Positions 16,161 through 23,825 of a stretch of DNA of 57,737 bases are shown here, piece by piece (within the stretch, counting starts at the first letter, position 1; every line of letters starts with the position of its first letter). The notes beneath the pieces are model-generated. The model searched no databases. It saw only the letters and a list, made by a program, of their open reading frames with translations, and was not told where the DNA came from. Origin of the DNA: Clostridia bacterium. Its GTDB lineage: Bacteria; Bacillota; Clostridia; Christensenellales; Borkfalkiaceae. The DNA lies in NCBI GenBank assembly GCA_017467265.1, contig JAFTSO010000008.1:1-57737 (forward strand), in the 5' to 3' direction. Both the position numbers and the translations under genes were made by a program.

Positions 16161-16967
16161 ATGAAACACACGGAGCAAAGAAATCCCAATACGATGGGGC
16201 TGGATAAAATGACCGCTTTGGAAGCGGTGACGGCGATGAATAACGAGGATAAGACGGTGGCGTATGCTGTGGAAAAGGCTCTGCCCCAGATCGCGAACGC
16301 GGTGGAGCTGGTCGTGGACAGCTTTCAAAAGGGCGGCAGGCTTATCTACGTTGGCGCAGGTACGTCGGGGCGTTTGGGTGTGTTGGATGCGAGCGAGTGT
16401 CCTCCGACGTTCGGCGTTCCGTACGATCAGGTGATTGGGGTGATCGCAGGCGGTCGCGACGCGGTATTTAAGGCGGCGGAAGGCGCGGAAGACAGCGGCG
16501 AATACGGCGCAAAGGATATGCAGAACGTCGGTGTATCGAACAAGGACACGGTGGTGGGTATTTCCGTTTCGGGCGACGCCGCATATATCTACGAATCACT
16601 CCGCTATGCAAAGGCGCAGGGCGCGCATACCGTCGCGCTTACGGGCAATTCCGAAAATCGCATTTCCGAAATGGCACAAGTGACGATTGTCACGGACACG
16701 GGTGCGGAGGCTTTGACGGGTTCTACCCGTTTGAAAGCAGGAACGGCGCATAAAATGGTGCTGAATATGCTCTCGACCGTAGCGATGGTGCGTACGGGTA
16801 AAGTCATCGAAAATCTGATGGTAAACGTCGCGCCGACGAATATCAAATTATTCGACCGAGCGGCGCGTATTTGCGACACGCTCACGGGGATGGGCGTGGA
16901 AAAAGCGAAAGCGGAGCTTGCTAAAGGACGTTCTATCGTGGACATCGTAGGAGAGTACGAAAAATGA
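16161..16967 (+). CDS. murQ: N-acetylmuramic acid 6-phosphate etherase
   Basis: This 268-residue SIS-domain enzyme cleaves the lactyl ether of MurNAc 6-phosphate to give GlcNAc 6-phosphate. Signature segments are TEQRNPNTMGLDKMTALEAV at the N-terminus, GGRLIYVGAGTSGRLGVLDASECPPTFG, DTVVGISVSGDAAY, and the ALTGSTRLKAGTAHKMVLNM block. The catalytic Glu is the one in DASECPPTFG (family knowledge). It is somewhat shorter than the usual roughly 300 residues, lacking much of the helical C-terminus. Its ATG follows the hydrolase stop by one base, and its own stop overlaps the next start (ATGA), so all three genes are translationally coupled. Confidence 0.9.
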   Translation: MKHTEQRNPNTMGLDKMTALEAVTAMNNEDKTVAYAVEKALPQIANAVELVVDSFQKGGRLIYVGAGTSGRLGVLDASECPPTFGVPYDQVIGVIAGGRDAVFKAAEGAEDSGEYGAKDMQNVGVSNKDTVVGISVSGDAAYIYESLRYAKAQGAHTVALTGNSENRISEMAQVTIVTDTGAEALTGSTRLKAGTAHKMVLNMLSTVAMVRTGKVIENLMVNVAPTNIKLFDRAARICDTLTGMGVEKAKAELAKGRSIVDIVGEYEK

Positions 16968-17881
16968 GGTGCTATCTTGGCGTGGACGGCGGCGGTACGA
17001 AAACGGAAGCGGTCGTCACCGACGAACGGGGCGTGCTCGTGGCGCGAAAACGCGTCGGCAGCTCCAACCCCAACGACGTCGGTAAAGAGAATATGATTGC
17101 CCTGCTCTGTGCGTTGACGGCGGAGCTTACTCCTGCGGACGCGTCACGCATCGACGTGGGTATGGGACTGTCGGGTTTGAGCTTTGCAGGTTGTAAAGAT
17201 GAACTGATTGCCGCGCTCCAAAACGTGGACAAGGTAGGGGACGTGGACGTGTGTAGCGACGTGCAAATCGCGCTCGATTCGGCGTATGACGGCGACGGGT
17301 GTATCGTGATTACGGGCACGGGCGGCGTCGGATACCTGCGTAAAGACGGCGAACATATTTTGGTGGGCGGCGGAGGATATATGATCGATTCGCTGTTCAG
17401 CGGCTACGATTTCGGGCGCGAAGCGCTCAATGCAGTGCTCTCCGAAACGGACGGCAGGGGCGCAAAAACGGCGATCACGCCGTTGGTATTGCAAAAGGCG
17501 GATATGCCGATGCAAGAGATTGTAAAAACGGTATATCTGCGTGGCAAAGCGTACGTGGCGTCTTTCGCGCCTACTGTGTTCGAGGCGTACGAACGGGGGG
17601 ATGCGGTTGCGATCGAGATTGTAAAACGGCGTATGGCGGAGCTGGAAACGTTGCTGTGGGGGATTTACCGTCGCTACGGTGTACCCCGTTGCGAAATCAC
17701 GGTGTTTGGCGGCTTAAACCGCCGCGTGCAGGAGCTCGTTGAGTATTTGAGCGCGGAACTCCGTGAAAAAGTCACGCTCGTTCTGCCCCGACGCCCCGTT
17801 GTGTACGGTGCGCTGAAACGCGCACGCGGCGAGGGGGACGAGGATTTTTTGGCAACGTTTTTGCAAGGGTATTGTGAATAG
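16964..17881 (+). CDS. BadF/BadG-type sugar kinase (GlcNAc/MurNAc kinase-like)
   Basis: This 305-residue kinase of the ASKHA fold opens with the phosphate-1 motif LGVDGGGTKTEAVV and carries GSSNPNDVG, VCSDVQIALDS with the catalytic-Asp segment, VITGTGGVGYL (adenosine/phosphate loop) and GGGGYMIDSLFSGYDFGREAL. This is the BadF/BadG/BcrA/BcrD family that includes N-acetylglucosamine kinase and the clostridial MurNAc/GlcNAc kinase MurK. The 4-bp overlap with murQ supports a role in phosphorylating MurNAc and GlcNAc before or beside the etherase step. A terminator follows directly. Confidence 0.75.
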   Translation: MRCYLGVDGGGTKTEAVVTDERGVLVARKRVGSSNPNDVGKENMIALLCALTAELTPADASRIDVGMGLSGLSFAGCKDELIAALQNVDKVGDVDVCSDVQIALDSAYDGDGCIVITGTGGVGYLRKDGEHILVGGGGYMIDSLFSGYDFGREALNAVLSETDGRGAKTAITPLVLQKADMPMQEIVKTVYLRGKAYVASFAPTVFEAYERGDAVAIEIVKRRMAELETLLWGIYRRYGVPRCEITVFGGLNRRVQELVEYLSAELREKVTLVLPRRPVVYGALKRARGEGDEDFLATFLQGYCE

Positions 17882-17901
17882 GATAAAAACGGAATAAAAG
17901 G

Positions 17902-17933
17902 TCGGTGTACGGGTGTGTGCGCCGATTTTTTTT
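17902..17933 (+). terminator. Rho-independent terminator after the kinase gene
   Basis: A 9-bp stem (17902-17910 with 17917-17925) is followed by eight T residues. Confidence 0.85.
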
Positions 17934-18204
17934 GTGTCATAACCCATATTGATTGCCAAACGAAATGAGATTATTGAGAAGAAGAAAAACACACCCGAAA
18001 AGTTCGCTATCACCGAGCTGTTTTGCATATCGACAAAGCGTGTGCTATCTGCGATGTGACAATTTTGCTTTTTACTTTGTAAAAAAACGCACAAAAAGAC
18101 GTGCAATTTTGAACAATGTTCACAAAAAAATGGAAGAAAAAAAGAGCGGATTTTTTCACAAAAAACTGTTAAAAAATCTCAAAAAACCCGATATTTTCAA
18201 GAAC
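17934..18204. other. AT-rich spacer, no convincing gene
   Basis: The 270 bases between the terminator and operator site C contain short open frames only, none with a ribosome site. I see no feature here. Confidence 0.5.
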
Positions 18205-18235
18205 TTGCAATTTTACAGCATATTTTTGCAATTTA
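18205..18235. promoter_or_regulatory. Direct-repeat operator, site C
   Basis: TTGCAATTTT at 18205-18214 and TTGCAATTTA at 18226-18235, 21 bp apart with AGCAT between, starting 16 bp upstream of the -35 box. Same layout as sites A and B. Confidence 0.75.
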
Positions 18236-18241
18236 TCTGTA

Positions 18242-18270
18242 ATGACAAGAGCTAAATTCTGTGATATAAT
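18242..18270 (+). promoter_or_regulatory. Promoter behind operator site C
   Basis: ATGACA (18242-18247), 17 bp, TATAAT (18265-18270). It begins a leader of more than 400 nt before the first gene at 18723. Confidence 0.75.
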
Positions 18271-18276
18271 AAAGAA

Positions 18277-18440
18277 AAATTTTCATAGGAAAAAGTGCAA
18301 CTCGCTGGTAAGGAGCTTGAATAATATCCTTTTTTGAATAGGTTTTCATATGTCCTTATTAGGGAATAAAAAACCATTTTGAGTTTTCCTTGGGGATAGG
18401 TCAAAAAACGGTGCGTTTCTACTAAAAAACGAGTTGAGTT
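18277..18440 (+). ncRNA. Candidate structured leader RNA
   Basis: From the site C promoter the transcript contains a 7-bp long-range closing stem (CAACTCG 18298-18304 with CGAGTTG 18430-18436). Inside it is a hairpin with GGTTTT/AAAAACC arms and a TCC/GGGA tip near 18341-18374. I do not recognise a known riboswitch class. No terminator is obvious at its end. It may be a small RNA or a cis-acting leader for the 18.7-34.5 kb cluster. Confidence 0.35.
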
Positions 18441-18462
18441 CTTATGGGACGTATGTTATAAT
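18434..18462 (+). promoter_or_regulatory. Second promoter inside the leader
   Basis: TTGAGT (18434-18439), 17 bp, TATAAT (18457-18462) with extended TG. The -35 overlaps the 3' arm of the preceding closing stem. Confidence 0.6.
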
Positions 18463-18468
18463 TAAGAT

Positions 18469-18545
18469 ACCAATAAGCACAAAGCGGAAAGACGTCCACC
18501 AAAATAGGGGTGGAGTGCCGCTATTTTGTCGTTCTTTGTGCGTGT
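18469..18545 (+). ncRNA. Candidate structured RNA element
   Basis: From the second leader promoter, GCACAAAG (18477-18484) pairs with CTTTGTGC (18534-18541). It encloses a TCCACC/GGTGGA hairpin and a possible GCGG/CCGC helix. The GGGTGG...CCGC stretch recalls a T-box antiterminator, but no stem I precedes it. Function unknown. Confidence 0.35.
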
Positions 18546-18637
18546 GTATGCGTGTATGCATAATGCGAGGCGACTGCGCGAGCGATAGCATGCAAACGCG
18601 AACGACGGCAGGCGGAAACAAGTAAAAATCGGTTTTT

Positions 18638-18701
18638 TATACAAAAACAATGTTTTTATGTATAATTTGACCTATTTTGGGCGCGGTGTGCGTGCTAATA
18701 T
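18638..18701 (+). promoter_or_regulatory. 27-bp operator and activator-type promoter of the 18.72-kb gene
   Basis: The 27-bp palindrome at 18638-18664 is identical to that at 12137-12163 read on the opposite strand. After 31 bp comes TAATAT (18696-18701), preceded in both promoters by GCGTGC. The -35 position is TATTTT, poor as at the other copy. Predicted transcription start is about 18708. Confidence 0.7.
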
Positions 18702-18722
18702 AAAGATAGGAGAGAGTAGGCG

Positions 18723-19631
18723 ATGATAAAAAAGTACCCGATCACGGGAACGTTTATCGATGAGATCACGTACGATATTCCGGCGTCCAACTGGACGAAC
18801 GAACAATGGGCTGCGGATCTCGATCATATGAAAGCGGTGGGCATAGATACGGTTATCATAATGCGCGGCGTTTTCTATGACAAATGTATCTATCCTTCCA
18901 AAATTTTCCCGACGTTGAAAGAAGAAGGGGAAGATTTTGCAGGATTCATTATGGAAGAGGCTGCAAAACGGGATATGCAGGTATTCTTGGGTATGTACAT
19001 CAAGGATCTGACGTGGAATTGCGGCGATTACCTGTACGAGCTCAAACAAAACAAAATTTATATGGACGAAGTGTTAGAGCGGTACAAGGATATGCCTGCG
19101 TTTAAGGGCTGGTATATCCCCCATGAAACGGGCAGCAATATCTTCAACATTAAGGAAACGATGGGTGGACTTGCGAAGATGTGCAAGGACAGAACTCCCG
19201 ACAAAAAGGTGTTCATCAGTCCGTTCTTCCGTGGACAAAACCTGTACCCCGATCCGATGTCGCCCGAGCTGACGGCGGACGTATGGAACAATATTTGGAA
19301 AGATTGCGGTAAAGAAATCGACATCTGCGCTTTCCAGGACGGTACGACAAGGCTGTGCGATTACGAGGAGTATCTCAAAACGATCAAGCAGGTGACGGAC
19401 GAACACAACATCAGCCTTTGGGCGAACGTAGAAACGTTCGAACGTGACGTACGTTCAATGTTCTTCCCGATTCCGTTCGACATATTGCGGAGAAAGATTC
19501 AGATCGCAGAGCGGTACGTAGAAAAGTGCATCACGTTTGAATTTTCGCACTTTTTGAGCCCACAGTCTATCTTCCCTTCTGCGCGGAACTTGAATACGTT
19601 GTACCGCAACTACTACGAAAACAGAAAATAA
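18723..19631 (+). CDS. DUF4434 TIM-barrel protein (putative glycosidase)
   Basis: This 302-residue protein has no signal peptide. It matches the DUF4434 group (PF14488): PITGTFIDEITYDIPASNW at the start, WAADLDHMKAVGIDTVIIMRG, AAKRDMQVFLGMY, then FKGWYIPHETGSN with a candidate acid/base Glu, KKVFISPFFRG, and ISLWANVETFERD with a second candidate catalytic Glu. The two Glu residues at strand ends resemble clan GH-A enzymes, so a retaining glycosidase is plausible but unproven. It has an AGGAGAG site and shares the 27-bp operator with the GHL6 operon. It leads the transporter and giant-exoprotein cluster. Confidence 0.7.
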   Translation: MIKKYPITGTFIDEITYDIPASNWTNEQWAADLDHMKAVGIDTVIIMRGVFYDKCIYPSKIFPTLKEEGEDFAGFIMEEAAKRDMQVFLGMYIKDLTWNCGDYLYELKQNKIYMDEVLERYKDMPAFKGWYIPHETGSNIFNIKETMGGLAKMCKDRTPDKKVFISPFFRGQNLYPDPMSPELTADVWNNIWKDCGKEIDICAFQDGTTRLCDYEEYLKTIKQVTDEHNISLWANVETFERDVRSMFFPIPFDILRRKIQIAERYVEKCITFEFSHFLSPQSIFPSARNLNTLYRNYYENRK

Positions 19632-19663
19632 CGGCGAGCTTTTTATGAAATCGGCGTTGTGAT

Positions 19664-19699
19664 AGCCCCGCGGGGCTGTTTGTCGTGAGAACGACAAAC
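19664..19699. repeat. Two adjacent hairpins before the solute-binding gene
   Basis: AGCCCCGCGGGGCT (19664-19677) is directly followed by a 9-bp stem with GAGA loop (19678-19699). There is no T-tract. They may be RNA-processing or stability elements separating the DUF4434 gene from the more strongly needed binding-protein gene. Confidence 0.5.
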
Positions 19700-19752
19700 G
19701 AAAATTCTTACATCGAAAACAAAAAATATTATATAAGAAGAGGAAAAATGCT

Positions 19753-21582
19753 ATGAAAAAAATCAAGAAACTCTTAGTTGGTGCAATGGCACTTATGATG
19801 GCGTTCAGCACGGTAGCGTGTGGCGGTGGCGGCGGCAACGGCGGCAACGGCGGCACGTCTAGCAGCTCTGCGCAGGGCGGCGGCGTAAGCTCGGAAACGA
19901 GCAGCGGCGAAAATGAAAACAGTTCGGAAACGAGCAGTAACGGTGGTGGCGAAGGCACTGAGTACACCCCTCAAAACCCTTATACGTTGAACGTGTACAG
20001 CTTTACGGGCGGTTATGGTGAAGACTGGCTCAACGCGTTGGAAGAACGTTATAAGAAAGAACGTGCAGGCGACGAAATTTGGGTAAACGGCGTACAATAC
20101 GACGGTGTTACGTTCAAGAACACGAAAAAGAAAGATACGTTGTCGGTTTTGGCACCGAGAGGCGAACAATACGACGTATGGTTTGAAGAACAGGTTTTGT
20201 TCAATCAATTCGTCAAAGAAAACGTGTTTAAGGATATGACGGACGTATTGACTAGCGAAAACCCTTACGAACCGGGTAAGACGCTGGAAAGCAAGATGTC
20301 CGAAGAACAGAAAGACTACTATATGAGAGACGGTAAATATTACGGGGTTCCGCATTACGCAGGCTACGTAGGTATCGTTTATAATAAGGCAATGTTTGAT
20401 CGCCAAAAAGCGTATTTTGCAAAGGATTACGACAAGAGCTATTTGGCAGAAAATCCTATTTTGTGTACGGTTCTTGATTTAGAAGATCCGCGCACGCCCG
20501 GTCCCGACGGTATCGAAGGTACGTTAGACGACGGTTTGCCTACGACGTATGCGGAATTCTATGCGCTGTGCGATGTATTGTCGTCGACGAACAAGCCTAT
20601 GTCTTGGTCGGGTAAACACAGACACAGCTACCTTGGCTGGTTCTTGCAATCTCTTTCGGCGAGCAACGAAAGTTTGAGCCAAGCTATTTTGAACTATACG
20701 TTCGACGGAACGTTGGATAGCTTGATTTCGGTGACGGAAGAAGTGGACGGTAGCCCTGAAATCACCGCGTTGGACGACGTTGAAATCGACGCGAAGGAGA
20801 ACGGCTGGAAAGTTGCGGCGCAACGTGGTAAATATTATGCGCTCGACTTCTTGGAAACGATCGTGGATAACGGCTGGTACACGGCAAACTCTTTCTTGGA
20901 CGTAGACGAGCAGACGGCTGCACAAATTGCGTTCGTAGAAGGCAACGCAATTAACTCTACCGAACGTCCTGCAATGTTGGTCGATGGTTCTTGGTGGGCA
21001 ATGGAAGCAAAGGCTTCTTTCTTGGCACAAGAACAGGGTGGTGTAGAAAATCCGAAAGATAACTACGCTTGGTTCCCTCTGCCTTGTATTGACGAAGCGG
21101 ACGCAGCAGCAAGAGCAGACGCTATCAAAAACGGCGGTAAAGGGTATAACTTGACGGACGTAATGAATTCGCTTTGCTTTATTGGCGCGCAGGTTTCCGA
21201 CGACGTTTATAAAATTGCAAAAGACTTCGTTCAGTTTGCATACACCGACGAATCGTTGGCAGAATTCTCTATTATCACCGACACTACGAAGGCTGTACAG
21301 TACACGATGAATGATGCGCAGTTGGCACAGATGTCCGCATACGGCAGATCCCTTTTGGATATGCAGAGTAAGGCGAATATTGTGACTGTATTCTCGAAGA
21401 ACGAATTTTTCCAAAAGAATGAAACGATGTTGGTTGACTATAAGACTCTCTTCGATGCAAATATCGGCGGTAAAACCTATCAAATTCCCGTAAACGAATT
21501 TAAGAAGGGCGTTAGCGCGACGACGTATTTTAACGGCTTAGTTGCAATGTATGAATATAGATGGACCAGCTTGATGGTTTAA
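19753..21582 (+). CDS. ABC transporter extracellular sugar-binding lipoprotein
   Basis: This 609-residue protein has a lipoprotein signal with Cys23 (FSTVAC), then a Gly/Ser/Glu-rich linker to about residue 75. A family 1-type solute-binding domain follows: YTLNVYSFTGGYGEDWLNALEERY, YYGVPHYAGYVGIVYNKAMFD, SWSGKHRHSYLGWF, AMLVDGSWWAMEA. It is longer than the usual 400-450 residues, with insertions in both lobes that suggest a bulky oligosaccharide ligand. An acidic calcium-like loop (DPRTPGPDGIEGTLDDG) is also present. It is followed by a hairpin and two permease genes, so it is the capture subunit of this importer. Confidence 0.85.
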   Translation: MKKIKKLLVGAMALMMAFSTVACGGGGGNGGNGGTSSSSAQGGGVSSETSSGENENSSETSSNGGGEGTEYTPQNPYTLNVYSFTGGYGEDWLNALEERYKKERAGDEIWVNGVQYDGVTFKNTKKKDTLSVLAPRGEQYDVWFEEQVLFNQFVKENVFKDMTDVLTSENPYEPGKTLESKMSEEQKDYYMRDGKYYGVPHYAGYVGIVYNKAMFDRQKAYFAKDYDKSYLAENPILCTVLDLEDPRTPGPDGIEGTLDDGLPTTYAEFYALCDVLSSTNKPMSWSGKHRHSYLGWFLQSLSASNESLSQAILNYTFDGTLDSLISVTEEVDGSPEITALDDVEIDAKENGWKVAAQRGKYYALDFLETIVDNGWYTANSFLDVDEQTAAQIAFVEGNAINSTERPAMLVDGSWWAMEAKASFLAQEQGGVENPKDNYAWFPLPCIDEADAAARADAIKNGGKGYNLTDVMNSLCFIGAQVSDDVYKIAKDFVQFAYTDESLAEFSIITDTTKAVQYTMNDAQLAQMSAYGRSLLDMQSKANIVTVFSKNEFFQKNETMLVDYKTLFDANIGGKTYQIPVNEFKKGVSATTYFNGLVAMYEYRWTSLMV

Positions 21583-21629
21583 TTTGACGGGTAAACCTTT
21601 TTAAGGCTTTTGTATAAAAATAAAGACAA

Positions 21630-21662
21630 TGCCGAGGCTTTGCATCTAGCAAGGCTTCGGCA
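21630..21662 (+). repeat. Intercistronic hairpin between binding-protein and permease genes
   Basis: A 13-bp stem (21631-21643 with 21649-21661) without a T-run. Such hairpins often protect the upstream binding-protein message and lower permease expression. Confidence 0.6.
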
Positions 21663-21678
21663 ATAAGGAAAAATAATT

Positions 21679-22602
21679 ATGGATATTGCAAGTTTGAAAA
21701 AAGCAAAGCCGAAAATCAATAAAGGGGACTTGTTCTTTTATTGTGTATTTTTGGCTTGGCCCGTGTTGCAGTTCTGCGTCTTTTACATAGGCGTAAACTT
21801 TAACTCGATCATTATGTCGTTTAAGTCTGCGGAAACGGGTAAGATTAATTTGGATAACTTCAAATGGGTATTTAAGTTTATGGCTGGGGCGGAATTTAGA
21901 GGCTTCCTCAGCGTGACCATACGAGGGTATTTCATTACCACGTTGATTAGTACGCCGCTCGGTTTGTTGTTTGCATACTATATTTATAAAAAACATTTCG
22001 GGTGGAGTGCGTTCCGCGTTATTCTCTTTTTGCCGGGTATTATTTCAGGCGTTGTTGTTGCGTTGATCTTCCGTTGGTTTATCACGTCGTACGTTCCTGC
22101 GCTTATCCCTAGCATCGGAGACTTGTTCGCGGATGAAATTTTTGCAAAAACAGCCTTTCCGATGATGATGTTCTATTGTATATGGATCAGTTTCGGGGCA
22201 AACGTTTTGATGTATTCCAACAAGATGTCGGCGATTCCCGTGGAAATTATCGAATCGGCACATTTGGACGGTGCAATCGGGTTTAAGGAGTTTTGGTATA
22301 TCGTAATGCCGAATACGTTCTCTACCCTTTCCGTCTTCTTGGTGACGGGTATTGCAGGGTTGTTCACCAATCAATTCGGTGCGTACGACTTGTATCAAGG
22401 GAAATCAATCCCTGAGTTTAAGAGCGTAGGCTATTACTTCTTCGTGACGGTAAAACAATTATCAGCCGACTTGATTAAGAGCGACGGTGTGCCTGCGTTG
22501 CGCAGATATGCAGCGTTTGGTATCGTATTGACGATTATTACCATTCCGCTTGCGTTTACGCTGAGATGGGCGACCGAGAAATTCGGACCGAGTGAAGAGT
22601 AA
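21679..22602 (+). CDS. ABC sugar transporter permease, MalF/UgpA type
   Basis: This 307-residue polytopic membrane protein has about six hydrophobic helices. The permease EAA loop is visible as ESAHLDGAIGFKEFWYIVMPN, the site that contacts the ATPase. The first helix region is FFYCVFLAWPVLQFCVFYIG. It sits between the binding lipoprotein and the second permease (11-bp gap to the latter), so it forms the heterodimeric channel with it. No ATPase gene follows, so a shared MsmX-like ATPase elsewhere is implied. Confidence 0.85.
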   Translation: MDIASLKKAKPKINKGDLFFYCVFLAWPVLQFCVFYIGVNFNSIIMSFKSAETGKINLDNFKWVFKFMAGAEFRGFLSVTIRGYFITTLISTPLGLLFAYYIYKKHFGWSAFRVILFLPGIISGVVVALIFRWFITSYVPALIPSIGDLFADEIFAKTAFPMMMFYCIWISFGANVLMYSNKMSAIPVEIIESAHLDGAIGFKEFWYIVMPNTFSTLSVFLVTGIAGLFTNQFGAYDLYQGKSIPEFKSVGYYFFVTVKQLSADLIKSDGVPALRRYAAFGIVLTIITIPLAFTLRWATEKFGPSEE

Positions 22603-22613
22603 GGAGGGGAATT

Positions 22614-23786
22614 ATGGCTACGAAAATAAAAGAAAAAAAAGAAGCGTATTCTCCTTTGACCATTGCTTTGCTCGTCGTGTTATTGCTGTGGGTGGCGTCC
22701 TTCTTCTTCCTGTTGGCTTGGGGACTTTGTACGTCTTTTAAAATCAATATGGACTTTTTTGCATGGCGTCCCAAGAATTTGTTTAACAGCTATTCTGGTT
22801 ATGAAGAAATGCTCAAAAGTGAAATTGCCAGATATACGGTGGAAATGGCAAACCTGAAAGAGTTGGCTGAAGAGGCGCTTGCCGCGGCGAAAGAAGCGCG
22901 TGCCGCAGGCAATATGGAGCTTTACAATGAAAAGTTTTTGTTGTATAAGAGCTTTGACCAACCTTTGGGGGCTGCAGAACAGCAAATATCCGATTTGAAT
23001 TCCCTGTTGACAAAATTCCAAGGGATTAGAGCGGAAATGGGTACGATGGGCTTGCCTTTCTACACGTATAAGTATGCGTTTAAGGTATTCTCGTACGAAG
23101 TTTCGCCTCAACACATCGTTGGGTTGCCCCGTATGTATTTGAACAGTTTCCTGTATGCAGGCGGTTGCGGATTGGCGGCGGCGGTCGTGCCTTTGATTGC
23201 GGCTTACGCGTGCGCGCGCTTCCATTATAGATTTTCGCGCATTATGCATACGACGGTTATCCTCGTTATGATGATTCCCATCGTTGGTAGTGGCCCTTCG
23301 GAACTTAATATTGTTAATGAGCTGGGAATGCTCGACAAAATTTATACCTTGTGGATTATGAAGGCGAACTTCCTCGGTTTGTACTTCCTTATGTATTACG
23401 AAGTATGTAAGGCGTTCCCTACGTCTTATGCGGAAGCGGCAAAAATTGACGGCGCAAACAATTTCCAGATTTTCTTCAAAATTGCGTTGCCGCTTATCAA
23501 AAATACCTTCTTTACCGTATTTTTGATTCAGTTTATCTCTTTTTGGAACGATTATCAAGCGCCGATGATTTATATGCCTAGTTTCCCTACGGTTGCTATG
23601 GGCTTGAATGCGTTGATGAGCGTTGCCGGCGGCGGTCCGAGCACGTCAATGGGTATTTTCGACATGGTTTATACCCCGTCGAGAATGGCAGCTGCGGTAC
23701 TTACGGCTGTTCCTGTAACGATCATCTTTGCATGTTTCCAAAAACGCTTGCTGGGTAACCTTACGGTTGGCGGCATTAAAGGGTAA
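22614..23786 (+). CDS. ABC sugar transporter permease, MalG type, with an extracytoplasmic coiled-coil insertion
   Basis: This 390-residue permease has its first helix at about residues 17-42, and the EAA loop SYAEAAKIDGANNFQIFFKI near residues 274-293. Usual MalG-type proteins have about 275-300 residues. The extra length is a segment of about 90 residues just after helix 1 (about 57-145), rich in Ala/Glu/Lys/Leu and predicted helical (KELAEEALAAAKEARAAG). It should lie outside the membrane and could touch the binding lipoprotein. An AGGAGGGG site precedes the start. No ATPase gene is present nearby. Confidence 0.85.
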   Translation: MATKIKEKKEAYSPLTIALLVVLLLWVASFFFLLAWGLCTSFKINMDFFAWRPKNLFNSYSGYEEMLKSEIARYTVEMANLKELAEEALAAAKEARAAGNMELYNEKFLLYKSFDQPLGAAEQQISDLNSLLTKFQGIRAEMGTMGLPFYTYKYAFKVFSYEVSPQHIVGLPRMYLNSFLYAGGCGLAAAVVPLIAAYACARFHYRFSRIMHTTVILVMMIPIVGSGPSELNIVNELGMLDKIYTLWIMKANFLGLYFLMYYEVCKAFPTSYAEAAKIDGANNFQIFFKIALPLIKNTFFTVFLIQFISFWNDYQAPMIYMPSFPTVAMGLNALMSVAGGGPSTSMGIFDMVYTPSRMAAAVLTAVPVTIIFACFQKRLLGNLTVGGIKG

Positions 23787-23825
23787 ATTTAATAGAACAG
23801 ATAATAAATTAAGGAGAAAAATAAG

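Noticed and set aside
18495-18530. T-box antiterminator-like GGGTGG...CCGC stretch
   Set aside because: No stem I or specifier loop precedes it, a promoter lies only 30-40 bp upstream, and the downstream gene is not amino-acid related.
18434-18625. A 63-codon frame in the leader region
   Set aside because: It begins within a promoter -35, lacks a ribosome site and encodes low-quality Arg/Cys-rich sequence.
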